Shown: piece by piece, positions 1-6,781 of the stretch
Position numbering within the stretch: position 1 is the stretch's first letter
Layout: each line of letters starts with the position of its first letter
NCBI GenBank assembly: GCA_017545185.1
Contig: JAFWQJ010000066.1
Location: forward strand, 1-53,778
Length of the DNA stretch: 53,778 nt
Reading direction: 5' to 3'
DNA from: Oscillospiraceae bacterium
GTDB taxonomy: Bacteria > Bacillota > Clostridia > Oscillospirales > Ruminococcaceae
Made by a program: the position numbers and the translations under genes
The notes under the pieces: generated by a model
Databases searched by the model: none
Seen by the model: the letters and a program-made list of their open reading frames with translations, nothing else
Told to the model about the DNA's origin: nothing

Positions 1-961
1 CCCCCTGTGAAGGGGGTGACATGGCACATCCGATATCACCGCGGAGACCGGCAAATTTCAATCCACACCCCCTGTGAAGGGGGTGACGTTGTCGAAGCTG
101 TACCCGTAACAAGCCTGGCAATTTCAATCCACACCCCCTGTGAAGGGGGTGACGCTGTCAACGCCTGCAACACTCACTACAAACGGTATTTCAATCCACA
201 CCCCCTGTGAAGGGGGTGACGTACTTCCACGTGCTGGCGGTGCTGTCATACGTATTTCAATCCACACCCCCTGTGAAGGGGGTGACGCAGTATTTACGGT
301 AGCTTGTCCGACAGAGGTATTATTTCAATCCACACCCCCTGTGAAGGGGGTGACTTGACTTTCTGAGCCGTCCGGATTTTTGCGCGTGTATTTCAATCCA
401 CACCCCCTGTGAAGGGGGTGACGGCATCGCCGCTGATATTACGGCTAAAGTTGTAATTTCAATCCACACCCCCTGTGAAGGGGGTGACCTTCCATGATTC
501 TAACTTGCTGAGAGCGAGATGTATTTCAATCCACACCCCCTGTGAAGGGGGTGACGCCGGCTACCGTTATCCGCAGTTTGCCACGGACAAATTTCAATCC
601 ACACCCCCTGTGAAGGGGGTGACTGATGCTCAAATGGAAGCCGCAAACAGGCTTGCAATTTCAATCCACACCCCCTGTGAAGGGGGTGACGGAGTTACTA
701 TTCTAACATCTGAGATCAATCAGATTTCAATCCACACCCCCTGTGAAGGGGGTGACCTAGCGCGTTTCAGGTATCAGAGGGCAGACAAAAATTTCAATCC
801 ACACCCCCTGTGAAGGGGGTGACCTTTTGATGAGGGAGTGAATACAGATGATTGAAAATATTTCAATCCACACCCCCTGTGAAGGGGGTGACGTGCGCCT
901 GCTTATGCTATGCCTACGGTGTTGTCTGATTTCAATCCACACCCCCTGTGAAGGGGGTGAC
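1..961 (-). CRISPR. Type I-C CRISPR array, left end cut by window
   Basis: Fourteen complete 33-nt repeats start at 55, 121, 188, 254, 322, 390, 456, 523, 591, 658, 724, 791, 860 and 929, and the last 20 nt of another sit at 1-20. They enclose 14 spacers of 33-36 nt. Read on the minus strand, which is the crRNA sense, each repeat starts GTCACCCCC, forms the hairpin CACCCCC/GGGGGTG around the loop TTCACA, and ends with the 11-nt handle TGGATTGAAAT, typical of type I-C. All complete repeats look identical, so no degenerate distal end is visible and the array continues past the window edge. The leader-proximal repeat is at 929-961, next to cas2. All spacers appear different. The short ORFs inside the array are artefacts of the repeat. 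Confidence 0.99.
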
Positions 962-1122
962 AGCAAAAATGCCGAAAATAAAACCGGATCTCCGCGGATC
1001 CTATCAGCATTTTTGACAAATATTCCGTTTTGTATGCCGGCGGAACCACCGGTTCGCGCGCGGAACCACCGGAAAACCCGGTGCGAATCCCCGTGGCTTT
1101 TTCTGTTTGCTTCCGGTTCGCA
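962..1122 (-). promoter_or_regulatory. CRISPR leader
   Basis: This is the gap between the cas2 stop and the first repeat, where the leader of a minus-strand array must lie. Immediately next to the first repeat is an inverted repeat, GCAAAAATGC (963-972) and GCATTTTTG (1007-1015). Further out the 12-mer CGGAACCACCGG occurs twice, at 1041-1052 and 1061-1072, with a 20-bp period. I do not see a convincing -35/-10 pair for the array; transcripts may read through from cas2. The repeats could be sites for the adaptation complex or a regulator, which is inference. Confidence 0.7.
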
Positions 1123-1413
1123 CTAGAGCACCAGCGGCTCATCAACCGCAAGCGTCTCCTTGGAACCGTGATGCTCCGCTTTTGCACGCTGATTGTCATT
1201 CAGAAAGTAAAAACGGAGAGAATCCTTTTCCGGGTTGATCTCGCCGAGCAGCTTCGCTTTCAGCATCCGCCACTGCGCCGCATCGGCCTGACATTCAAAG
1301 ACGGAATTCTGCACGCGGATTCCGTAATTCACACAGGTTTTTGCGATCCGCCGCAGCCTTTTTCTGCCTGCGGCATCCTCGGTATTGACATCATAGGTGA
1401 TCAGTATAAACAT
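1123..1413 (-). CDS. cas2: CRISPR-associated endoribonuclease-like Cas2
   Basis: A 96-residue protein, the usual Cas2 length. It opens with the ferredoxin-like first strand (MFILITYDV), whose Asp is the conserved Cas2 residue. The stretch RRIAKTCVNYGIRVQNSVFEC is the typical Cas2 helix and second strand, given here as two pieces: RRIAKTCVNYG and IRVQNSVFEC. In type I systems Cas2 bridges two Cas1 dimers in the spacer-integration complex. It lies 3 nt after cas1 and is the last cas gene before the leader, as expected for a I-C locus. Confidence 0.97.
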   Translation of the reverse strand: MFILITYDVNTEDAAGRKRLRRIAKTCVNYGIRVQNSVFECQADAAQWRMLKAKLLGEINPEKDSLRFYFLNDNQRAKAEHHGSKETLAVDEPLVL

Positions 1414-1416
1414 CGC

Positions 1417-2448
1417 TTATTTCCATAAAAAGGGCGGATATGCGTCCAGATCGCCGCGCAGATACCGCGCAAGCAAAAGTGCCTGTACATATGGAAGCAT
1501 GCCCCACTGTACCTTCTCATCCAGGAACGGATGCCGGATCTCATCGTCCTTGCGCTTCTGCCATGCGGTGAGAAATGCTTTGCGGCCGTCGTCATGCAGC
1601 AGAACGGCTCCGTCTTCCCGCACATCGAACTGCTCCGGTGAAATTGTTCGCTTGTTGATAAGCGTCAGTACAAACCGGTCGCACATCAGCGCGCGGAATT
1701 CCTCGACCAGATCCAGCGCAAGAGAACGTCTGCCCGGTCTGTCTGTATGCAGAAAACCGACATACGGGTCAAGCCCGACGGCTTCCAGCGCGGATGTACA
1801 CATGCTTGTGCAGAGCGAGTACGCAAACGAAAGCAGCGCATTGACGCGGTCAAGCGGCGGACGGCGGTTTCTTCCGGTGAACCGGAACACTTCCTTCTGC
1901 TGCAGGATCATGTCGTCGAATACGGAGAAATACACGCTGGCTGCCTCACCCTCAATGCCGCGCAGACTGTCGGCATCCGGGGCGGACACAACCGTCTGGA
2001 TGCTGCTCTGCAGATAGGCGGATTTTTCTTCAAATTTTGCAAGGTCGATGCGCATTCCGTGATCCCGCATGGTGCGTTCAAGCGTCCACCTGCTGTTGTA
2101 AAGCTTTGCCGCGATCATGTTCCGCGCAATGCCGAGGCTCTGTTCCGGGCTGTCCGCGATGCGGTACTGTGTCCGCCGCAGCAGGACATTGCCGCTGACC
2201 TCGCCCTCTGCACGCGCAAGGAATCTGCCGGAGCGTGACATGAACACCAGCTCCCGCGATTCGGAGACGCATTTTCCCATGAGTGCCGGGCTTGCGCCTG
2301 CACAACCGAATGCCATGATGCGTTCCAGATTGTGCAGCGGCATTCTCGCGATCTCTTTATGATTTTCAGAAACAACAACATTTTCGCCGTCCAGCGAAAG
2401 ATATCTGTCCGGTGTTGTGATATAAAGTGTATTGAGCAGCTTTTTCAT
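1417..2448 (-). CDS. cas1: CRISPR integrase Cas1 (type I-C)
   Basis: A 343-residue Cas1. It starts MKKLLNTLYITTPDRYLS, the usual I-C Cas1 opening with an N-terminal beta domain. The C-terminal helical domain carries the metal-binding residues, with the His and acidic positions in GFLHTDRPGRRSLALDLVEE followed by FRALMCDR. It catalyses insertion of new spacers at the leader end with Cas2 and, in this subtype, Cas4. Its ATG overlaps the cas4 stop (ATGA), so the two are translationally coupled. Confidence 0.97.
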   Translation of the reverse strand: MKKLLNTLYITTPDRYLSLDGENVVVSENHKEIARMPLHNLERIMAFGCAGASPALMGKCVSESRELVFMSRSGRFLARAEGEVSGNVLLRRTQYRIADSPEQSLGIARNMIAAKLYNSRWTLERTMRDHGMRIDLAKFEEKSAYLQSSIQTVVSAPDADSLRGIEGEAASVYFSVFDDMILQQKEVFRFTGRNRRPPLDRVNALLSFAYSLCTSMCTSALEAVGLDPYVGFLHTDRPGRRSLALDLVEEFRALMCDRFVLTLINKRTISPEQFDVREDGAVLLHDDGRKAFLTAWQKRKDDEIRHPFLDEKVQWGMLPYVQALLLARYLRGDLDAYPPFLWK

Positions 2449-3110
2449 GGATCACCGCCTTTCAGTGCTTCAGCCAGATAATCCGCCGCACTGCGCTTTT
2501 TTTCCAGCACCGGCAGACAGACATCCTTCAGAGAGCAGGCATTGCAGGCTTTGGTGCGTCTGGCCTTCGGTGTATGCTGCCGCCGGAACAGCTCGTGCAT
2601 TTCCGCGATCATATCGGCTGTACGCTTTCGGAGCACCGCATCCAGTGCAACGGTCTGCCTTCTGCGGGTCTCGCCGTAGTACAGATAAGCCTGCGGGATT
2701 TCACAGCAGAGCATTTCCTCAAGGCAGAGTGCCTGCGCACAGAGCTGCACGGCATCGCAGTCATCTTCTTTCGGCTTCCCGCGCTTATACTCCACCGGGA
2801 TCACCTGATATGTGCCGTCCAGACCGTTTACGCGGATGCCGTCCGCTGCTTTGTGAAATTCCACGATATCGCATTCACCGCTGATGCCCAGCGCCGCAGA
2901 CGATACCTGCATGGCGCGCGTGATGATAACGTCCCCGCGCTTTTCGCGGAAATCGCTGTCATGCGCACGGTCATGCATCAGTCTGCCGTCGGCGGTGCGG
3001 AAATTTTCCGCCCATTGCTGTTCAATGTGGATCAGCGCCCACTGCCGGCGGCAGAACGCAAAATGCTGCAGTCCGGAGAGCATCAGGTAATCCTCTTCGC
3101 GGAGCATCAC
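2445..3110 (-). CDS. cas4: Cas4 exonuclease for PAM selection
   Basis: A 221-residue RecB-like Cas4. The N-terminus has FAFCRRQWALIHIE, with the first cluster cysteine. The nuclease core is visible as the acidic stretch around GECDIVEF and the VIPVEYKRGKPK motif (E-x-K). The C-terminus has CNACSLKDVC, which with the N-terminal Cys gives four ligands for a 4Fe-4S cluster. In I-C systems Cas4 trims prespacers and enforces the PAM. It overlaps both neighbours by 4 nt (ATGA), giving tight coupling cas7-cas4-cas1. Confidence 0.96.
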   Translation of the reverse strand: MMLREEDYLMLSGLQHFAFCRRQWALIHIEQQWAENFRTADGRLMHDRAHDSDFREKRGDVIITRAMQVSSAALGISGECDIVEFHKAADGIRVNGLDGTYQVIPVEYKRGKPKEDDCDAVQLCAQALCLEEMLCCEIPQAYLYYGETRRRQTVALDAVLRKRTADMIAEMHELFRRQHTPKARRTKACNACSLKDVCLPVLEKKRSAADYLAEALKGGDP

Positions 3111-3961
3111 ATCAGCTCAATGATCTCCGGTTTTACACCGTCGATCTTGGCAAGCGTAATCTCGTAATCGTCAAAGCTGCGCGGCGCGGAAACGCCGTCT
3201 TTCAGCGTGATGTTCAGTGCACGGTGTACCTTTGCGGAGCTGACCTTCGGCGTTTTGCAGTCATGCTCCCACCAGTACACGCGGCAGACCTCCATGCTGC
3301 CCTCGGGTCTTGCAGAGGATGCGTCGTTCTCGAACAGCGTGCAGAGTGCCTCTTTGATCTTCGCGGCGTCCTCGTCGGAGAAGCCGGTCTTTTCCGCAAG
3401 CTGGCAGTTGATGCTGCCGTGGATCACATACAGCCCGAAGGATACGCGGTGCTTCATGCCCATGGTATCAGAGGCTTTGCTCTCCTTGCCGCTCTCACCG
3501 TTGACGCTCTTGGTGATCTGCATACTGATGATATCGACCGGAGAAACGCTGACCGCCTGCTGAATGCTGACCGGGCCGCGCACACCGACGGAAACCGGGT
3601 CGCCCTTGAACGCAAACACCTGCCCGAAGCTGCGGACGTCGATCCATTCTTCACAGGCAGCCTTTGCAAAGGCGTCGCGGTCTGTGTTTTTGCCGTTCAT
3701 GATCGCTTTGAGCGCCGCATTCTGACCGGCGCGGGCGTGCAGGGAATCGCAGCCGTCATCGCAGCGGTCGTCGGACTGCACAAAGATCTTCTCGCCCATA
3801 TCCTGCAGGCGGTTTCTGATCTTGCGCTTGATGCAGACATCGGAGATCTCGCCGCAGCCGTCGAAGGCCTCGCGGGGACGGTTGCCGTTGAGCGGGTCGC
3901 CGTTGGGGTTCGCGTTCGTCGCGGTGATAATGACCGAAAAATCAATCTTATGATTCAGCAT
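3107..3961 (-). CDS. cas7: Cas7c (Csd2) Cascade backbone subunit
   Basis: A 284-residue Cas7 of the Csd2 family. The hallmark N-terminal motif TATNANPNGDPLNGNRPR is present near residue 13. The protein forms the helical backbone that wraps the crRNA spacer in six-nucleotide steps. A GGAGG sits just before the ATG, and the gene begins 3 nt after the cas8 stop. No disruption is seen. It is the fourth gene of the cas5 operon if internal cas11 is counted. Confidence 0.97.
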   Translation of the reverse strand: MLNHKIDFSVIITATNANPNGDPLNGNRPREAFDGCGEISDVCIKRKIRNRLQDMGEKIFVQSDDRCDDGCDSLHARAGQNAALKAIMNGKNTDRDAFAKAACEEWIDVRSFGQVFAFKGDPVSVGVRGPVSIQQAVSVSPVDIISMQITKSVNGESGKESKASDTMGMKHRVSFGLYVIHGSINCQLAEKTGFSDEDAAKIKEALCTLFENDASSARPEGSMEVCRVYWWEHDCKTPKVSSAKVHRALNITLKDGVSAPRSFDDYEITLAKIDGVKPEIIELM

Positions 3962-3964
3962 GGT

Positions 3965-4330
3965 TTAATCCTCCTCTTTTTTCTTATAGATCTCAGCATT
4001 GAAATGGTGATAACCGAGCAGATAGTTCGATGTCAGCGGGCTGTTGTCCGCAAACGCATTCAGATCGAATCTGGACATAACTTCATTCAGCATTTTTTCG
4101 TAGTAAATGCTCTTGGTGCCGAGCTTGATCATGTACACGCGAAGCTGTGATTCGATCTTCGCCCATGTAGTGGACGGGCGGCTCGCAAACATACTCCAGT
4201 AACGCTTGGCATTGGTGACGCGCTTGCCTCTGTCCGCTTCGTCGTAGGATGCATTTTCCGCTGCATCCGCGATCGCCAGCAGGCAGCCGAACAGATAGCT
4301 GCGGTCGGTTTCATTCGGATCAAAAGCCAT
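3965..4330 (-). CDS. cas11c: Cas11c small subunit, internal start within cas8c
   Basis: An in-frame ATG at 4330 is preceded by AAAGAAAGGAG with 8 nt spacing, one of the best ribosome binding sites in the locus although it lies inside cas8c. The product would be 121 residues (MAFDPNETDRSYLFGCLLA... ending KKKEED), helical and the size of the small subunit. In other type I-C systems the small subunit Cas11c is known to be made by internal translation of cas8c and to stabilise Cascade on the non-target strand. The Shine-Dalgarno and start are seen; the product is inferred from that precedent. Confidence 0.85.
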   Translation of the reverse strand: MAFDPNETDRSYLFGCLLAIADAAENASYDEADRGKRVTNAKRYWSMFASRPSTTWAKIESQLRVYMIKLGTKSIYYEKMLNEVMSRFDLNAFADNSPLTSNYLLGYHHFNAEIYKKKEED

Positions 4331-5809
4331 AGAGGTGACTCCTTTCTTTTGCTCAATATTTTGCTTGCGGATCATGCCGCAGGCGGTTTCCAGAACGGTG
4401 CGGTGATTGTAGCCGTGCTCATAAGCGAGCGGGTTGGATGCTTTTTTCACAAGATTCTGCACGATGTCTGCGGGAATATGCCGTCCCTGTGTGATGCAGG
4501 GAAGCAGCCGCAGCACATTGTCCTTGACGATCTCCGGCTTCGCTTCTAAAAAGCCCTTGCCGTTTTCCATGCCGTATGCGCAGTTGATGATTTCCCTGAC
4601 GGCAAAGGAATTGGGAATGCTCTTTTTCTGCTTCGTATAATACCGCAGCGCAGCCGTTTCTGCGTGCCATGTGACAAGCTGTTCCAGCAGGCGGGAGTGT
4701 TCCAGTTCTTCGTACATTGCAATCGAGAGCCGTCCGGTCGTTGCGGCATCCACGCCCATGAGCATGACCTTGCTGTCGATCGCGAAATCCTTTGTGCCGA
4801 AAATCTGCCTGCGGAGAAAATCTCTGTAGAGCGGCTCGGTGTCCGGCCTGATCTCCTGCGCGAAGTATTCTTCAACATCCGGGTCGCAGGCCTCACCCAG
4901 AATACCGGGCGGGTCTGCAAGGCTGCTTGTCCAGACAAGCAGCGTCATGGTATCAAACGGAATACCCTGCCGCTGAATCAGCCAGCGGACCGCATTGTGC
5001 ATCTTCTGGGAGAAGTCGTAGCTGACGGAAATCGCTTCCGTTTTATCGGCAAACCTTCCGCGGTAGGTAAAGCCGCTTTCATCGTTTGCAGAGATCAGCT
5101 TTGCCTTGTCTCCGGTATTCCGGATTTTGGACGGATGCTTATACGTGATCGGCTCTGTATTGCCGGTCGCATAACAAAGATCTGTCTGTTCACTTTCGCT
5201 GCCGTTCCATGCAATGAAGCTGTCATAGAGCGAGTTATCCAGCCATGTTTCCTGTATTTCTCCGCCCCACACCCGGAACCGTACAAACGCATCCGCCTGC
5301 GCAATGCCGGCAATCATGGCCTTATCGGCAAGCTGACCGGTTTCCTCATCAAGTGTCAGGACATGGCAGTCGATCAGGTCTTTCATCAGCGTTCCCTGCG
5401 AGATATATGTATAGACCGCATCAACGGCCGGGTGCGTATACGGGCTGTTGTGCCAGCGGCCGAGCTGTTCGAGATATGCCTGATAAAACAATCTGTTATC
5501 TGCCCTTTTTCCGGTAGCATATTGAGGATAATCGCCTGCAATATATAGCAGTTTATCTGCAAACGGCATTGGGAACACACCATTTGCTCTTGCACCGGAA
5601 TCCTCTGTGACAGGAATGATTGTATTTTTTCCATCGTCTTTGGTCAGCGCCTTTGCAGAAACAAAGCTCCCGTCCTGTTTCAGTGTGACCTCGATCTGAG
5701 CATTGGCGGTCGAATGCGAAACCGGGAGCAGTACATTTCCGTCATTGTGCTCGATGCCGCACTGCTGCTCATAAACCTTATAAAGCTCCTGCGTCCAGCT
5801 CAAAATCAT
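3965..5809 (-). CDS. cas8c: Cas8c (Csd1) Cascade large subunit
   Basis: A protein of about 614 residues of the Csd1 family, which recognises the PAM and recruits Cas3. Recognisable Csd1 pieces include WTQELYKVYEQQC at the N-terminus, a conserved middle stretch (FPMPFADKLLYIAGDYPQY) and LVWTSSLADPPG. I placed the start at the ATG at 5809, but GGGAGG ends only 1-2 nt upstream of it. A TTG at 5803 has ideal spacing (7 nt) to the same Shine-Dalgarno and may be the real start. Either way the gene overlaps the end of cas5 by about 30 nt. The last 121 codons are also translated separately as Cas11c. Confidence 0.95.
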   Translation of the reverse strand: MILSWTQELYKVYEQQCGIEHNDGNVLLPVSHSTANAQIEVTLKQDGSFVSAKALTKDDGKNTIIPVTEDSGARANGVFPMPFADKLLYIAGDYPQYATGKRADNRLFYQAYLEQLGRWHNSPYTHPAVDAVYTYISQGTLMKDLIDCHVLTLDEETGQLADKAMIAGIAQADAFVRFRVWGGEIQETWLDNSLYDSFIAWNGSESEQTDLCYATGNTEPITYKHPSKIRNTGDKAKLISANDESGFTYRGRFADKTEAISVSYDFSQKMHNAVRWLIQRQGIPFDTMTLLVWTSSLADPPGILGEACDPDVEEYFAQEIRPDTEPLYRDFLRRQIFGTKDFAIDSKVMLMGVDAATTGRLSIAMYEELEHSRLLEQLVTWHAETAALRYYTKQKKSIPNSFAVREIINCAYGMENGKGFLEAKPEIVKDNVLRLLPCITQGRHIPADIVQNLVKKASNPLAYEHGYNHRTVLETACGMIRKQNIEQKKGVTSMAFDPNETDRSYLFGCLLAIADAAENASYDEADRGKRVTNAKRYWSMFASRPSTTWAKIESQLRVYMIKLGTKSIYYEKMLNEVMSRFDLNAFADNSPLTSNYLLGYHHFNAEIYKKKEED

Positions 5810-6551
5810 CACCTCCCAGCAGATCAAGCCCCGGCTCAAGCAGACCGGAGAAGTTTCTGTGCGCCTGACCGAACGGCTTGATCTCCATTTCCTTGATATG
5901 CCGCTTGACGGTGCAGTCCTTCGGCGGCAGGAATTCGATCACGCCGTTTTTCATGACCGGCGTCCAGAACCGGACGGTCAGAAGCCCCTTGTCGTCCTCG
6001 TTTTCGGCTTCGTCCGCATAGGTGAAGCCGTGCAGCATCAGGCTGTAGGGAATGTCGCCGGTGTTGTCGTATGCACCTTCTCCTTCACCGAATACGCATG
6101 GTTCCGCATAGCCCTGACACTCCCGTGTCCCGAGGAAAATGTCGCGCCGGCCGCCGCGTGCGATCATGCGCCTTGCAATGTTGTGGTGCTTGTGCTCATT
6201 GCGGTCGCATTCCAGCTCCGAATGGTTCCGGTTCCACTCAAAATGCGCCCGCACCTGATAGCACACATCTTCGAGATAGGTGTAATAGGCGAGGTCGTTT
6301 CCGCCGCTGTATTTGATCGGGCGGATGCCCTTCCGCACGGTGCGGATCGGCTTCATAACGCGCACGGCATCAATATACCAGATCAGGGTCGGTTTCCAGT
6401 AGATGCTGTGCAGGACGCCTTTCAGTGCTTCGTAGGTCGGGATCATATAGGTGCAGCGTTCGCCGCCCGTGCGCGTGAGCACATCGGTGAACAGTGCATA
6501 TTTCCCGCTTACCTGAAACTCGACAGTATTGCGGTGCTTCGGGTTGTCCAT
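5778..6551 (-). CDS. cas5c: Cas5c (Cas5d) pre-crRNA endoribonuclease
   Basis: A 257-residue Cas5 of the I-C type. This subtype lacks Cas6, and Cas5c itself cuts each repeat just 3' of the stem, leaving the 11-nt handle. Visible family features are the N-terminal strand NTVEFQVSGKYALFTDVLTR, PTYEALKGVLHSIYWKP, and HKHHNIARRM, which contains the Lys-His pair expected in the catalytic region. AAGGAG precedes the ATG. It is the first gene of the operon and follows its own promoter (6588-6616). Its mRNA start is the apparent target of the regulatory RNA at 6679-6781. Confidence 0.96.
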   Translation of the reverse strand: MDNPKHRNTVEFQVSGKYALFTDVLTRTGGERCTYMIPTYEALKGVLHSIYWKPTLIWYIDAVRVMKPIRTVRKGIRPIKYSGGNDLAYYTYLEDVCYQVRAHFEWNRNHSELECDRNEHKHHNIARRMIARGGRRDIFLGTRECQGYAEPCVFGEGEGAYDNTGDIPYSLMLHGFTYADEAENEDDKGLLTVRFWTPVMKNGVIEFLPPKDCTVKRHIKEMEIKPFGQAHRNFSGLLEPGLDLLGGDDFELDAGAL

Positions 6552-6572
6552 AACGGATCACTCCTTTCTTGT

Positions 6573-6592
6573 TTCTAGTACGATTTAATTAT
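6573..6592 (+). promoter_or_regulatory. PAM-flanked target of the pseudo-spacer in the cas5 promoter
   Basis: TTC at 6573-6575, the usual I-C PAM, is followed directly by TAGTA-C-GATTT-A-ATTAT (6576-6592). The pseudo-spacer at 6713 reads TAGTA-T-GATTT-T-ATTAT. Fifteen of 17 positions match, and the two mismatches fall at positions 6 and 12, with the next at 18. In Cascade every sixth crRNA base is flipped out and does not pair. Downstream of 18 the match stops. The site covers the -10 box and likely start of the cas5 transcript. Confidence 0.8.
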
Positions 6593-6616
6593 AGCATCCA
6601 ATTTTTGAAATGTCAA
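6588..6616 (-). promoter_or_regulatory. Promoter of the cas5-cas8-cas7-cas4-cas1-cas2 operon
   Basis: On the minus strand TTGACA (6616-6611) and TATAAT (6593-6588) are separated by exactly 17 nt, a perfect consensus. Transcription should start near 6581, about 30 nt before the cas5 ATG. So strong a promoter for Cascade genes makes the overlapping pseudo-spacer target all the more likely to be a control point. Confidence 0.9.
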
Positions 6617-6641
6617 GCCGTTTTTGAAAATTCACAGAATG

Positions 6642-6672
6642 TTCACAATTCGCCGCCGGAATATGGTATAAT
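6642..6672 (+). promoter_or_regulatory. Promoter of the CRISPR-resembling RNA
   Basis: Plus-strand TATAAT at 6667-6672, preceded by TGG (extended -10). A weak TTCACA lies at 6642-6647, 19 nt upstream. The expected start, about 7 nt after the -10, falls at 6679, exactly where the pseudo-repeat GTCAC begins. Confidence 0.7.
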
Positions 6673-6678
6673 ATCTTT

Positions 6679-6781
6679 GTCACGCTGATAGATTCAGTGT
6701 GTGGATTGAAAATAGTATGATTTTATTATGTCTCATATTTTGTCTTGCCGCATGGTGTACGCGCACCATGCGGCTTTTTTT
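6679..6781 (+). ncRNA. CRISPR-resembling regulatory RNA (CreR-like), pseudo-repeat plus pseudo-spacer
   Basis: A transcript of about 103 nt. It starts GTCAC like the repeat. The hairpin CACGCTGA (6681-6688) / TCAGTGTG (6694-6701), with one G-U pair, replaces the repeat stem CACCCCC/GGGGGTG. It is followed by TGGATTGAAAA (6702-6712), which matches the 11-nt crRNA handle except for the last base. A 34-nt pseudo-spacer (6713-6746), the same length as array spacers, then runs straight into a terminator. There is no second repeat. Cas5c should cut after the stem and load the product into Cascade. The pseudo-spacer pairs with the cas5 promoter through 17 positions only, enough for binding but unlikely to license Cas3. 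Such RNAs (CreR/CreA) are known in other CRISPR types; the function here is inferred. Confidence 0.8.
6747..6781 (+). terminator. Intrinsic terminator of the CRISPR-resembling RNA
   Basis: GCCGCATGGTG (6747-6757) and CACCATGCGGC (6764-6774) form a perfect 11-bp stem with loop TACGCG, followed by seven T. It works on the plus strand. The T run overlaps the cas3 stop codon on the other strand. Confidence 0.92.

Noticed and set aside
7-1126. Short ORFs across the CRISPR array and leader
   Set aside because: They translate the repeat (ISIHTPCEGGD-type peptides) over and over; no ribosome sites.
6552-6780. A CreT-like toxin gene beside the regulatory RNA
   Set aside because: No small ORF with a ribosome site in this gap, so the element fits a pure cas regulator rather than a toxin-antitoxin module.
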